From positions 8,650 to 72,649 of the forward strand of contig CAJKGK010000016.1 of assembly GCA_905199445.1 (NCBI GenBank): 64,000 bases of DNA. Reading direction: 5' to 3'. The notes below the pieces were generated by a model, which had not been told where the DNA came from, did no database searches, and saw only the letters and a program-made list of their open reading frames with translations. This DNA is from an uncultured Lachnospiraceae bacterium (lineage in GTDB: Bacteria; Bacillota; Clostridia; Lachnospirales; Lachnospiraceae). The translations under genes were made by a program, and so were the position numbers. This document shows, one piece after another, positions 8,173 to 17,772 of the stretch; positions within the stretch are counted from its first letter, which is position 1, and each line of letters starts with the position of its first letter.

Positions 8173-9206
8173 TATTCCTCTGCTAATCTTGCTTGAATAT
8201 ATGCAAGTTCCAGCATTTTAGCTTTTATTTCTTCCTTGTTAAAAAGTTTTGTATTATTAGAGTTAAACTCTGTCAGAATATTTCTTTTAGCGTCTCCCTC
8301 TTTGAAATACTTGTCATAATTTAAACCACGGTTATCTGCTGGTACTCTATAGAAGCCTCCAAGATCAATTGCTTTCGCACACTCTTCATTCGTAAGTAAT
8401 GTCTCGTACATTTTTTCGCCATGACGAATACCAATAACCTTGATATCATCTTTATTACCGCCGAACATTTCGCAAACAGCTTCTGCCTGAAGTCCAATAG
8501 AACATGCTGGTGCCTTCATAATAAGAAGATCTCCATTTTCGCCATGTTCAAAAGCATACAACACAAGATCAACAGCCTCTTCAAGAGACATAATAAAACG
8601 TGTCATACTTGGTTCTGTAACTGTAATTGGATTTCCAGCTTTAATCTGATCAATCCAAAGAGGAATAACAGACCCACGAGAACACATTACATTTCCATAA
8701 CGAGTACAGCAGATTTTTGTTTTTCCACTATAACGGCTCTTTGCGATAGCTACAGACTCTTCAAGCGCTTTTGTTTTACCCATTGCATTGATTGGATATG
8801 CTGCTTTATCTGTTGAAAGACAAATAACGGCTTCTACCTCTTCTTCAATCGCTGCAGTAAGTACATTATCCGTACCAATTACATTTGTCTTTACTGCTTC
8901 CATTGGAAAGAATTCACACGACGGCACCTGCTTGAGAGCAGCTGCATGGAAAATATAATCTACACCATGCATTGTATTCTTACAAGACTGAAGATCTCTA
9001 ACATCGCCTATATAGAATTTAATTTTATCTGCTACTTCTGGCATACGCACCTGAAAATCATGACGCATATCGTCCTGCTTTTTTTCATCACGAGAGAATA
9101 CTCTAATCTCTCCGATATCTGTTTTCAGAAAGCGATTAAGTACTGCATTTCCAAATGAACCCGTACCTCCGGTAATCATAAGTGTTTTTCCTTCAAATAA
9201 AGACAT
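8172..9206 (-). CDS. capE: UDP-GlcNAc 4,6-dehydratase (5-inverting), CapE-like
   Basis: First enzyme of UDP-FucNAc synthesis, converting UDP-GlcNAc to a 4-keto-6-deoxy sugar with C5 inversion. It is a short, soluble extended SDR of 344 residues with no membrane segments. It has the NAD-binding motif TGGTGSFGNAVLNRF, the CLSTDKAAYPINAMGKTK block with the catalytic Lys, and TRYGNVMCSRGSVIPLW. C5 inversion is typical of the short CapE/FlaA1/FnlA group, in contrast to the long membrane-bound PglF/CapD group, which this locus also carries at 20677-22506. It follows the flippase gene by 16 bases. Strong call with capF and capG downstream. Confidence 0.9.
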   Translation of the reverse strand: MSLFEGKTLMITGGTGSFGNAVLNRFLKTDIGEIRVFSRDEKKQDDMRHDFQVRMPEVADKIKFYIGDVRDLQSCKNTMHGVDYIFHAAALKQVPSCEFFPMEAVKTNVIGTDNVLTAAIEEEVEAVICLSTDKAAYPINAMGKTKALEESVAIAKSRYSGKTKICCTRYGNVMCSRGSVIPLWIDQIKAGNPITVTEPSMTRFIMSLEEAVDLVLYAFEHGENGDLLIMKAPACSIGLQAEAVCEMFGGNKDDIKVIGIRHGEKMYETLLTNEECAKAIDLGGFYRVPADNRGLNYDKYFKEGDAKRNILTEFNSNNTKLFNKEEIKAKMLELAYIQARLAEE

Positions 9207-9222
9207 CTTGTTTTTCTCCTTT

Positions 9223-10656
9223 TTATTTTATTGAAATTGTTCTTTTCAAAATTTTCGTCATAAAAAAATAATAAATTATCAGCATAAGTAAATATACAAA
9301 TGCTCCGCATAAAATTTGAAGCAAAAGATATAGCAAACTATTGTTAATACTCACAAAAATATTTACTACGCGGATAATTATTAACATTGTTATCCCTGAT
9401 AACATGAAATATAAATTCTCATTCAAACATTTTACTATATTAATATGTCTCGCTGCATCTAAACTCTGAATAATACAAACTACCCCTTCGGCAAAAATAG
9501 TAGCTATTAACGCTCCAGCTGCCTGATACTTTGGAATCATAAGAAGATTCAAAAGTACATTCACACACGCTCCAGTAATAATTGAAAGAATATACTGCTT
9601 GTCATGTTTATGAGGTAATAAAAACTGTGTTCTTACTACATTTGCCCAAGCTAAAAAAAGCATCACAAAAGCCTGTCCTTGAATCAGAAACACACAATCA
9701 TCAAAACCATTTCCGTAGTATAAAGGAACAAAAGTAGGTGCAACGGCAACCAAACCAAAGGCTACGGCACAGCTAAAGCACATTGTTAACTTTAATGACT
9801 TTTCAAAATAGGTTATACTTTGTTCAATTTCTCCATTCATTAACAAATGGGTAATTCTCGGCAACATAACCGTGCCAACTGCAACAATAAATCCCATCGG
9901 TGCATTGATTAAGCTCTCTGCATTTGTATAAAAACCAACTTGAGAATCTGATGAAAGTATCCCCAGCATTATTTTATCCATGGTTTTATATAAACTAATA
10001 GCTATTACTGGTATAAAAAGCGTTATGTTAGGGATAATATGTTTCTTAATTCCACTGAAATGAGGTTTCACAAAAAAAATATATTTTTTTAAGGAAAGCC
10101 ACATTGTGGCACCACCAATAAATTGTCCACCTGTTAATAATAGCGTATATATCCATAAATCATCTGAATTTTTTACAAATATAAATATTCCCATCAATGA
10201 CATAATCTTTACTATCGTATTTCTTATGACAACGGGTCTCACATCTTCAACTCCAAAGAATAACCAAGAAATATCTATAACCGAAGTCATCACATATATC
10301 ATTTGAATTATTGATATTACTTTTTCATACCTACAAAACCAAATAATATAAAACAAGTAAGCAATAGTCATTACTATTGACATAATAAATTGAAAACTGT
10401 ATATTTCCCAAAAAACTCTACTTCTATTTTCACGAGTAGTATTATTAGCTGAAATAGTTCTATTTCCATAGTTTGCCACTCCCATCAATGCAAACATGAC
10501 AAAATAGTACGCAATTGAATAAGTATAACTGTAAATTCCGATATTATCGGGTCCAAGTATTCTTGAAATATACGGAGTTACAATTAGAGGAGTAATAACA
10601 GTCAATAATTGATAAATACTCTGGTATGACAAATTCTTTTTTAGCTTTCCATCCAT
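9223..10656 (-). CDS. wzx: Polysaccharide flippase, Wzx-like
   Basis: An integral membrane protein of 477 residues with 12-14 hydrophobic segments, of the oligosaccharide flippase (RfbX/MOP) family. The N terminus (NLSYQSIYQLLTVITPLIVTPYISR) and ILGPDNIGIYSYTYSIAYYF are typical of Gram-positive Wzx. It should flip undecaprenyl-PP-linked repeat units across the membrane for Wzy-dependent polymerisation. Its start overlaps the stop of the upstream glycosyltransferase by one base. It is strongly AT-rich like its neighbours, typical of exchanged capsule genes. The repeat-unit specificity cannot be read. Confidence 0.88.
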   Translation of the reverse strand: MDGKLKKNLSYQSIYQLLTVITPLIVTPYISRILGPDNIGIYSYTYSIAYYFVMFALMGVANYGNRTISANNTTRENRSRVFWEIYSFQFIMSIVMTIAYLFYIIWFCRYEKVISIIQMIYVMTSVIDISWLFFGVEDVRPVVIRNTIVKIMSLMGIFIFVKNSDDLWIYTLLLTGGQFIGGATMWLSLKKYIFFVKPHFSGIKKHIIPNITLFIPVIAISLYKTMDKIMLGILSSDSQVGFYTNAESLINAPMGFIVAVGTVMLPRITHLLMNGEIEQSITYFEKSLKLTMCFSCAVAFGLVAVAPTFVPLYYGNGFDDCVFLIQGQAFVMLFLAWANVVRTQFLLPHKHDKQYILSIITGACVNVLLNLLMIPKYQAAGALIATIFAEGVVCIIQSLDAARHINIVKCLNENLYFMLSGITMLIIIRVVNIFVSINNSLLYLLLQILCGAFVYLLMLIIYYFFMTKILKRTISIK

Positions 10657-11849
10657 TATCTCACCAACCTTTTTAATATTTTAAGAAGTTTTCTTTTAAT
10701 ATCAAAAAAAAATTGTTTCGATAACATTAAAGAAAATTTTAACAATGTCGAATAATCATTTGATCTAATACTATATCGATACCGATAAAAATCTGCATTT
10801 GTTTTTCCCTCTTTGATGCTTTTTTGTGACGTATCATATAGTTTTATTTCACTTCCTTTTAAACCTACAATAACCGATAATTCTATAGGTCTTAATGCCA
10901 ATGCATATGTCTCAATTTGCTTAAAAGGAAGGTTTTCAATTGACAGAACGTATTTTTTGTAATACTTTTTAGGCTTATTCCCCCAAAGATCAACTGTTAA
11001 CTCGTTATCATCAATTCCCATGTATTTTCCCAAACCTTCTCTTTCCATAAACTCATCGTAACATACTGCGTCATCATCATTTAAAGGAAATAAATAATCC
11101 TTTTTCCCATACATTAATTCAACCTGGTGATCTGTTACAGAATATTGTGCATGTTCACCCACATCACTATAATTTGTTGATATACTTACATATGGGTAAA
11201 CAAAATATTTGTTTTCTCTAATACAATACAAATCATGATACTTTAGCCATGATGTTTCTGGCCAAACATTTAAAACATCTGGTATATCGTCAGCTTTTTC
11301 AAAAGACTCATTCATAAGAAGCCAAGACTTAAACGCAACCCATTTCGGTTTTGTCCAGACTTGCCCCCACGACATTGCAATTCTCATAAAATAAGTATCA
11401 TATTTTGTTTTTTGAGGTTCAAATCGAACCAACCATTTTAGCCAATTTTTTTGAAACGAATACAAAGATATTCCTGCCACACTGGTATCGTCCCAATAAT
11501 ATACTGCTGCACTATATGCAAAATGATACATACTATCACTTACAAAAATATCATCTTCTAAAACAACCAGAATATCATAATCATTTGTATATTCTCCACA
11601 TTGTAGTATATGTTTCTTTAAACCCTGTCTTTTTTCAAAAGTTCTTATAATCTTTTTCCCATTTTTCCATTGATAATTTGCCGCAAATTTTTCGACAATA
11701 TTGGAACCACTATTATCAATACTAAAAATTAAGTCAATATCATTTCTACCATCAAAATCAACCCTTTCAAGAGACTGAGTTAATCTCTTTACACCATCTA
11801 TTCTATTGTAACATACTATTACAATCGCAAATGATTTCTTCATTTTCAA
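10656..11849 (-). CDS. Glycosyltransferase, GNT-I/GT2-like fold
   Basis: A soluble protein of 397 residues that begins with a nucleotide-sugar-binding segment (FAIVIVCYNRIDGVKRLTQS). It has the acidic metal site DILVVLEDDIFVSDSMYHF near residue 120 and a later SWGQVWTKPKW segment. This layout resembles the GNT-I-like group of GT-A enzymes found in capsule loci. It should add one sugar of the repeat unit at the cytoplasmic face. The C-terminal ~120 residues are not recognisable. Donor, acceptor and linkage cannot be assigned. It is coupled to wzx by a one-base overlap. Confidence 0.72.
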   Translation of the reverse strand: MKMKKSFAIVIVCYNRIDGVKRLTQSLERVDFDGRNDIDLIFSIDNSGSNIVEKFAANYQWKNGKKIIRTFEKRQGLKKHILQCGEYTNDYDILVVLEDDIFVSDSMYHFAYSAAVYYWDDTSVAGISLYSFQKNWLKWLVRFEPQKTKYDTYFMRIAMSWGQVWTKPKWVAFKSWLLMNESFEKADDIPDVLNVWPETSWLKYHDLYCIRENKYFVYPYVSISTNYSDVGEHAQYSVTDHQVELMYGKKDYLFPLNDDDAVCYDEFMEREGLGKYMGIDDNELTVDLWGNKPKKYYKKYVLSIENLPFKQIETYALALRPIELSVIVGLKGSEIKLYDTSQKSIKEGKTNADFYRYRYSIRSNDYSTLLKFSLMLSKQFFFDIKRKLLKILKRLVR

Positions 11850-11860
11850 TCCCTTTCCAC

Positions 11861-13069
11861 TTATCTTCTCTGTTTCAGAGTATTGTCCAGATACATTTTT
11901 TTATTAACTAACAATCCCAATAAAACCCAAAACTCTGGGGCATGCAAATAGCTAGAAGATACCATATATTTACACACCATTACAGATATACAAGCTGCCA
12001 ATATAATTCTGAGTGATGTCCTATTAGTTTTAAACAAAACTTTACATTTACTCACGATTTTCCCAATGAAGTATAAACAGAGCCCCCCACCGATAAGAAA
12101 TCCAAAATCATATATCCATTCTATCAAAACATTATGGGCATATACACCAACTAGCAATACTCTATCACTGTATATTCCATGACCTAATAAATTAAAATCT
12201 TCAATTAATGGTGTCTGTAGTACTGCTCTATCAGAATAGTGATTTAAACCTTTCTCATAGCCTAATCCCAAATACAATTCCAAAGTACGACTATTAAATC
12301 CTATTTCCTTTAAACTATAATACAGCGCAGATATTATTGTATCTAAATTCACTAAAACAACAATTCCGATTAGGATAAGAAATAAAAGTATCACCAATTT
12401 CTTTGCAGTAAAATTATTCTTTATTGCTGAAATATATAATAAAATCCCAAATAGAAATGTTGTTACTGTTGCTCCTCTGCATCCACTAATCATGATAAAA
12501 GCAATTGATACAAATGATATGATTAAAGCAACTCGTTTTTTATTATACATCGAGTAACCACTCACAAAAAATAACCACGGAATCGCACCATAAGTGATAT
12601 TCATATAATCAAATGACACCTTATATACAAAGACCAAAAGGAAGAATGTTATAGAAAATAAAGTTACTATTACATATCCAATTGTATATAATTCTTCAAG
12701 AAGTAATTCAAAATTAGCTGTTTCCTTTGCAATGAAAAAAGCAGGGAATGCAACTAAATACAGAAGGAATAAATCACTTATAATAATAGTCTGTATAGAA
12801 CTAGTATCTATTAAATATTTAGTGATATTTTCATTCATAAGTACGGTAAAAATAATTACAAAAGAGACAACTAAAATAAATATAAAATTATTTTTCTTCT
12901 TAATAGTTCTTTGATATGCCGCTAAACCAAACAAATAAACTATTGGATATATAAAGCTCTTTACTATAGAAAAAATAGAAAAGAACTGGCCAAGTCCAGA
13001 TAAATATAAATAAAGAGAAGGCAGTCCAATCAAAATGGCTAATACCTTTTCATTAGAAATTCGAGGCAT
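11861..13069 (-). CDS. wzy: O-antigen/capsule polymerase, Wzy-like membrane protein
   Basis: Very hydrophobic protein of 402 residues with about 10-12 predicted membrane segments and a large extracytoplasmic loop (residues about 245-320, including LGHGIYSDRVLLVGVYAHNVLIEWIYDFG). HNVLIEWIYDFG matches the H-N...E pattern seen in Wzy/O-antigen ligase proteins. It would polymerise flipped repeat units. Wzy proteins are poorly conserved, so the call rests on topology, this loop motif and position in a locus that has Wzx and Wzz but otherwise lacks a polymerase. The gene is very AT-rich. Confidence 0.75.
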   Translation of the reverse strand: MPRISNEKVLAILIGLPSLYLYLSGLGQFFSIFSIVKSFIYPIVYLFGLAAYQRTIKKKNNFIFILVVSFVIIFTVLMNENITKYLIDTSSIQTIIISDLFLLYLVAFPAFFIAKETANFELLLEELYTIGYVIVTLFSITFFLLVFVYKVSFDYMNITYGAIPWLFFVSGYSMYNKKRVALIISFVSIAFIMISGCRGATVTTFLFGILLYISAIKNNFTAKKLVILLFLILIGIVVLVNLDTIISALYYSLKEIGFNSRTLELYLGLGYEKGLNHYSDRAVLQTPLIEDFNLLGHGIYSDRVLLVGVYAHNVLIEWIYDFGFLIGGGLCLYFIGKIVSKCKVLFKTNRTSLRIILAACISVMVCKYMVSSSYLHAPEFWVLLGLLVNKKMYLDNTLKQRR

Positions 13070-13072
13070 ACA

Positions 13073-13753
13073 TCACACCTCCTTTAACAACTCATTAATT
13101 AATTCATTTGTTACCATTTTTTCGAAATAACAAAGATTCTCTCTAATCCATGAATCAGACTGTTCCCACCATTTAGAATCTAATAAATGGATAACGGTAG
13201 ATTCATCAAATCTCTTTCTTATCAATTTAGCTGGAACGCCACCAACAATACTATAAGGCTCAACATCATTGGTTACGACTGCTCCCATTGCAACTACAGC
13301 CCCAGTTCCTATTCTTACTCCTGATTTAATAATAACACCTTCCCCAATCCAAACGTCGTTTTCAATTATGGTTCTTTTGTTAAGATTTATTTCTTCAAAT
13401 GTATTATTAGTCGCATATGTCATTCCACACTGCTTGTTTAAAGAATAAAAAACTGGTGATGTTGATATTCGATCTAATGGATGTTTTCCTTCTACGGTAA
13501 TTACACCATTAGATATTGAACAATATCTGCCAATATCCGCTACTATTCTACAATCATCTCCTATATAACTACACCTGCCCATTTTACCACTAATGTAGGT
13601 CCCTTTTCCTACTTTATTATCTCCTTCTAGTAAAAATGGAAATTTTATTTCAGAAGAACATGTTACTTTTATTCGTCTTCCAGAATTTTTTGCCTTTATA
13701 ACATTAAAAATATAATATACTTTTCTCAGGATTGATCTCACTTTTATCACCAT
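13073..13753 (-). CDS. CatB-like hexapeptide O-acetyltransferase
   Basis: A left-handed beta-helix acetyltransferase of 226 residues. Hexapeptide turns run from about residue 35 to 175 (GEGVIIKSGVRIGTGAVVAMGAVV), followed by the typical VEPYSIVGGVPAKLIRKRF ending. The segment SNGVITVEGKHPLDRISTSP carries the likely catalytic His. Such proteins O-acetylate a sugar of the repeat unit using acetyl-CoA. It lies four bases from wzy and nine from the upstream gene, so it is part of the operon. The target sugar is unknown. Confidence 0.85.
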   Translation of the reverse strand: MVIKVRSILRKVYYIFNVIKAKNSGRRIKVTCSSEIKFPFLLEGDNKVGKGTYISGKMGRCSYIGDDCRIVADIGRYCSISNGVITVEGKHPLDRISTSPVFYSLNKQCGMTYATNNTFEEINLNKRTIIENDVWIGEGVIIKSGVRIGTGAVVAMGAVVTNDVEPYSIVGGVPAKLIRKRFDESTVIHLLDSKWWEQSDSWIRENLCYFEKMVTNELINELLKEV

Positions 13754-13761
13754 ATCCTTAA

Positions 13762-14553
13762 TTAAATCCCCTCACTAATAAATTTCATCCCAAACAGTAA
13801 CATTATTTTTTTTATTATTTTTTGCAATGATCTAGGCATATTTTTTTTCGTCCAGAACATTAAATTCAATTTAAATTCCTCTGTTTTTGAAATATGTTCC
13901 CTATCTAAAGTCATCCCATTTGAAGATAAGTATTTTTCTGCTTTACTCAGAAGTTTCCCCTTCCTTATAATATCAACGAATACAAAATCTTCTCCCCTAC
14001 TCATCGCACATCTACGATCATTCTCTTTTGCAATAGTAGTTAAAGACACTTCATATTTCCAAGCATCCAATGAATTTCTAACTGTTTGCTCCAAAAAAGA
14101 TTTTCTCCATATTCCTGGATACAAATTAACACCATAATTTCTATTTAAGTCAATCCAGTAGAGTTTTTGTTCTTTGTTTACCACTTTTCGTTCTTTCGGT
14201 ATCGGAAATAAACGAATGTAATCTAACTCATACTCATCCATTGCATCCAGTAAATTTTCAATTCTTTGATTATCTACTTTTTGGGTCAAAAAATAGTCAT
14301 CCAAAGAAATAAAAACATATTCTGTAGATACAGAATTTAATATTGCTTTCAATCTTTGCGGCATTTCTAATTCGTCACCAGCCGGAAAAACTTGAACATC
14401 TTCATATTCTTTTTTCGAACTACAATCTGTTACAATGACAGTTCTCATATTTCTGTCTGGCCAATTTTTATTCAAATGATATACCTGAAGGTCCCACAAA
14501 TCCGAATATTTATCACACGAACTTATCAAAAGTTCCAATCTATTACTTAACAT
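13762..14553 (-). CDS. Putative glycosyltransferase-like protein of the capsule locus
   Basis: A soluble protein of 263 residues that I do not recognise as a named family. It starts LELLISSCDKYSDLWDLQVY, has TVIVTDCSSKKEY, and carries an acidic motif VFISLDDYFLTQKVD near residue 90 that resembles a GT-A DxD metal site. Later it has KYEVSLTTIAKENDRRCAMS. These features and the position between two glycosyltransferases suggest a sugar-transfer role, but this is an inference. It is AT-rich with tight spacing to both neighbours (3 and 8 bases). Confidence 0.55.
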   Translation of the reverse strand: MLSNRLELLISSCDKYSDLWDLQVYHLNKNWPDRNMRTVIVTDCSSKKEYEDVQVFPAGDELEMPQRLKAILNSVSTEYVFISLDDYFLTQKVDNQRIENLLDAMDEYELDYIRLFPIPKERKVVNKEQKLYWIDLNRNYGVNLYPGIWRKSFLEQTVRNSLDAWKYEVSLTTIAKENDRRCAMSRGEDFVFVDIIRKGKLLSKAEKYLSSNGMTLDREHISKTEEFKLNLMFWTKKNMPRSLQKIIKKIMLLFGMKFISEGI

Positions 14554-14556
14554 AAT

Positions 14557-15876
14557 TTACTTTCTCCTCTTTCTATAATTAGAAATTGCATTGTTTACAA
14601 TTTGTTCAAATACTTTTATACTTTTCTGAATTCTATGATTTTCCTCTACAATCCTCATTGCAGTATCATAATTTCTTTTTTGAAAACTTTCATCGGTAAT
14701 TAAATTTTTCATACAATTCACAAGATCATCAATATTTGTGCACAACGCAGTACACGATATACTACTAAGATAATCCATTGCACCTGTATCAGAAGAACCA
14801 AACGCTAATACACTACCACCAGTAGCTAAAGAATCTGCTACTTTTGTTGATAAAGAATATCTAGTAATATCGACATCAGACTTATCAAAGCCTTCAACAA
14901 CAACTAAAATATCACTTTCACTCATCTTAGCCATCACTTGATTATAAGGTATAGCTTCATGATAATTAATATTAGGATTATCCACTAATTCCTTATAGTA
15001 AGCATCATCTTTTTCATTAGAATAAATATCCAAGCAATACTCTCGATTTATACATGCAAGTGCTTTTCCAATCTCATTCAAAGAATGATTTCTTCCAAGC
15101 CTGATATTTCCACAATAAAGTATTTTAGGATTCAAAACATTAATTTTCCTAAACTCATGGGGTTTAATTTCGGAGGCCAAATACACAGTCTCACCGTTTA
15201 ATTCAAATTCTGAATTATACTTATCTCGAATTTTATTTCCAATATATACAGCACTACCACCATGCTCAAATACCGTTCTCACAAGTTTTCTATATGTTTT
15301 TTTATATATATAACTTAATGGTGAATGGGAATGGCTTTCGATAAAATAATAGTCATCGCCAATGCATGAAACTATTGGAATATCATATCTTCTAGCAAAA
15401 AACAAGGCAATTTTCAAGATAAAATAATCGTCTGAAAAAGCAAGAAATATACAATCTGGTGTGAACTCATCAACAAACTGAACTAATTCGGAAGTACACC
15501 AATATTTCTGCCTCCATAATATACCTCTAAGTAAGTATGTAAGAGGTGTTTTCTTTTTTCCAATCTTATACAATTTTGATACAAATGAATTTGAGACATC
15601 ACCTTTATTCATCCTTGTAGGTTCATCAATGCTTGTCAGATCTTCATATTTATAAATAACACCTGTTTTATTCTTTCCTGAAAACCATCTCTTTAGCATT
15701 TGTGAATCAGTCACTTGGTAGAGTTTAGAACAATGTCCTGCTTTTGGCACAATAGGACTAGTAAATATCTGAATAAGATTATTTTTTTCCCAATCACTAA
15801 AATATGATTCAAATGCACGTGCAGGTCCTTGTTTATCATATGGTGATGTTCCAACAATTAATACTTTTGAGTGCAT
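14557..15876 (-). CDS. GT-B glycosyltransferase
   Basis: A 439-residue protein of glycosyltransferase family 4-like shape. The N-terminal acceptor domain starts KVLIVGTSPYDKQGPARAFE, a variant of the glycine-rich GT4 loop. The C-terminal donor domain has PKILYCGNIRLGRNHSLNEI at about residue 255, then YNQVMAKMSESDILVVVEG and YSLSTKVADSLATGGSVLAFG. The Ser-Thr-Lys-Val-Ala-Asp segment corresponds to the donor-binding region. It would add one sugar of the repeat unit. Donor and linkage cannot be read. Confidence 0.75.
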   Translation of the reverse strand: MHSKVLIVGTSPYDKQGPARAFESYFSDWEKNNLIQIFTSPIVPKAGHCSKLYQVTDSQMLKRWFSGKNKTGVIYKYEDLTSIDEPTRMNKGDVSNSFVSKLYKIGKKKTPLTYLLRGILWRQKYWCTSELVQFVDEFTPDCIFLAFSDDYFILKIALFFARRYDIPIVSCIGDDYYFIESHSHSPLSYIYKKTYRKLVRTVFEHGGSAVYIGNKIRDKYNSEFELNGETVYLASEIKPHEFRKINVLNPKILYCGNIRLGRNHSLNEIGKALACINREYCLDIYSNEKDDAYYKELVDNPNINYHEAIPYNQVMAKMSESDILVVVEGFDKSDVDITRYSLSTKVADSLATGGSVLAFGSSDTGAMDYLSSISCTALCTNIDDLVNCMKNLITDESFQKRNYDTAMRIVEENHRIQKSIKVFEQIVNNAISNYRKRRK

Positions 15877-15917
15877 GTTATCTCCTTCTCAAAACGCTCT
15901 TAATCTCTTTAGAAAAC

Positions 15918-17150
15918 CTACTCTAAAATTTTATTAATGACAGTCAGTAAATTTTCATTCTGCCTATTTTTATCAAAGAACATTCCTGCATTCCAAGAAT
16001 TATGTTTGCATATTTTCAAATGATCGGAATCTCTAAGATAATCTAACGCTGCCATAAAAGAATCTGCATTATTTGCCTCATAATTGACTCCAAGTTTCTC
16101 CTCTGTAATATGCTCAGATATTTCACCTTTAAGTGAATTAATAATAGCCAGACCGGCCGCTGTGTAGTCATAAAATTTATCACACATATCTACATTAGAA
16201 CCAGCAGAATATGTTGATAGCCCTATATCACACTTTCCATAAATAGGAATTAAGTCCTTTGGCAATAACTTACCGACATAAGTAAGATTATTCAATTTTT
16301 GTTCAGCAGTTCTCACTTCATCTTCAAATGGTCCACTGCCAGCAATAATGAAACGTAGGTCATGATAGCCTAGATTTTCACACCTCTTTGCACATTCAAT
16401 AATACCTCCAATATCATATGAAGGTCCAAGTGTTCCAGCAAATACACACCATACTTCATTCGGATTTTTATTGGTCAATCTTGAACAATTCATTTCATCC
16501 TTTAGATGACTTCTAAACTCGGTAACATCAATGCCATTGTAAACTAAAGCGTTTGGTTTTCCTGTAAGCGAAGGGCTTATTTTTTTCATAAATTCTAAAT
16601 AATGCTTTCCTAAAGCAATTGAACCGTCCAAAGAATCATATATTTTTTTACGTCTTCTACAAACAGGAATAAAAAGGAAATTTGCAATTGAAGAAAACGT
16701 TTTTTTTAAATTGCTCACAATAAATTCTGGCCATATATCCATCTGATCATAAATCATCGGAATATCATTTCTCTTTGCATAGACATAAGAAGGCACACCC
16801 ATTGTAAGAGGATTTTCTGCTGCAATAATTAAATCTGGTTTCTCTAATTGTTTGAATTTCTTTATCGCATTTCTTCCAAACACAAAATCTTTGTACATTC
16901 TTCCTACGCCAAAATTTTTCTTGTATGATGTAGTTGGAACAAGTCTAATGATAAAATTTTCATTTACTATTATATCTTTCCACCCACTAGATCTCTGTTT
17001 TTTAAAATGATGTGAAAATGATGCAGTCCACCAAATAACATTAAATCCATTTTGAGAAAGGTATTTTCCAAACTGATTAAAACTATATTCTCTCCAATTT
17101 TCTCCTTCTATCGGCCCATACGGATTTACTAACCAAATCATTCTCATCAA
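15918..17150 (-). CDS. Glycosyltransferase family 4 protein
   Basis: A 410-residue GT-B enzyme similar to WbuB-like GT4 proteins. The start is MIWLVNPYGPIEGENWREY, with the interior motifs IYDQMDIWPEF, YNGIDVTEFRSHL, WCVFAGTLGPSYDIGGI, FIIAGSGPFEDEV and KFYDYTAAGLAIINSLKGEI, the last being the donor-sugar-binding E-x7-E region variant. WbuB-type enzymes often transfer L-FucNAc onto a lipid-linked first sugar, which would fit the capE-capF-capG genes of this locus; that assignment is inferred. Its start overlaps the GNAT gene by four bases (ATGA). Confidence 0.82.
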   Translation of the reverse strand: MMRMIWLVNPYGPIEGENWREYSFNQFGKYLSQNGFNVIWWTASFSHHFKKQRSSGWKDIIVNENFIIRLVPTTSYKKNFGVGRMYKDFVFGRNAIKKFKQLEKPDLIIAAENPLTMGVPSYVYAKRNDIPMIYDQMDIWPEFIVSNLKKTFSSIANFLFIPVCRRRKKIYDSLDGSIALGKHYLEFMKKISPSLTGKPNALVYNGIDVTEFRSHLKDEMNCSRLTNKNPNEVWCVFAGTLGPSYDIGGIIECAKRCENLGYHDLRFIIAGSGPFEDEVRTAEQKLNNLTYVGKLLPKDLIPIYGKCDIGLSTYSAGSNVDMCDKFYDYTAAGLAIINSLKGEISEHITEEKLGVNYEANNADSFMAALDYLRDSDHLKICKHNSWNAGMFFDKNRQNENLLTVINKILE

Positions 17151-17767
17151 TCATTTCCCCCCACAAATCTATATTCATACATCTTTCGCCCCTCATTAGT
17201 TGTAAACATCCGTTGTCTGACAAAACCATTTTTCTCATAAAAATATATCGCTCCTTCGTTATTAATCGCATCTGTCTCTAATGTAATATAAACAAAATGG
17301 CTAAAATCCACTTTTTTCTTCAACTCGTCAATTAATAGTGATCCTATACCTTTACTCTTTATAGTAGGATCTACACCAATAGAAGAAAGCTCAACATATT
17401 TCTCTTTACGCTTAACTTCACTTGGCTTCAAAAATGCTCGTATAATATGCAGGAAAGCCGAAGGTCTACGGAAAAAAGCCTCTGCGCTGTACCACCCAAA
17501 CTTAATAATTCGAGTCTTTATCATAAACTTATATAATCCACTAAAATTTGACGAATATGCTAAGAAACCAATAGCTTTACCACCATCTTCTGCAACTAAC
17601 AAACCGGAATCTTTATGATCACAATAGGATTGATACATTTGACACAAAAACCCTCTTCCCATGAAGGTTAGAAAGAATCCTTCAAAAGTTTTCAAATGAA
17701 TTTCAACAATATCATTTACTATTTCTTTTTCCTCCGAGTTTACTTCTCTAATAGTTATCACAAACAA
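17147..17767 (-). CDS. GNAT-family N-acetyltransferase in the capsule operon
   Basis: A single GNAT domain of 206 residues. It has the acetyl-CoA-binding element SIGVDPTIKSKGIGSLLIDE (Q/R-x-x-G-x-G/A variant) around residue 125-145 and the C-terminal strand GAIYFYEKNGFVRQRMF. It sits directly between the PglC-like sugar transferase and a GT4, coupled by ATGA to the latter. In diNAcBac pathways an acetyltransferase acts on the 4-amino sugar made by the DegT enzyme, but that enzyme (PglD) is normally a beta-helix protein, here decayed at 7544-8172. This GNAT could replace it (WeeI-like or WecD-like activity); this is a hypothesis. Confidence 0.8.
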   Translation of the reverse strand: MFVITIREVNSEEKEIVNDIVEIHLKTFEGFFLTFMGRGFLCQMYQSYCDHKDSGLLVAEDGGKAIGFLAYSSNFSGLYKFMIKTRIIKFGWYSAEAFFRRPSAFLHIIRAFLKPSEVKRKEKYVELSSIGVDPTIKSKGIGSLLIDELKKKVDFSHFVYITLETDAINNEGAIYFYEKNGFVRQRMFTTNEGRKMYEYRFVGGND

Positions 17768-17772
17768 TCTCC

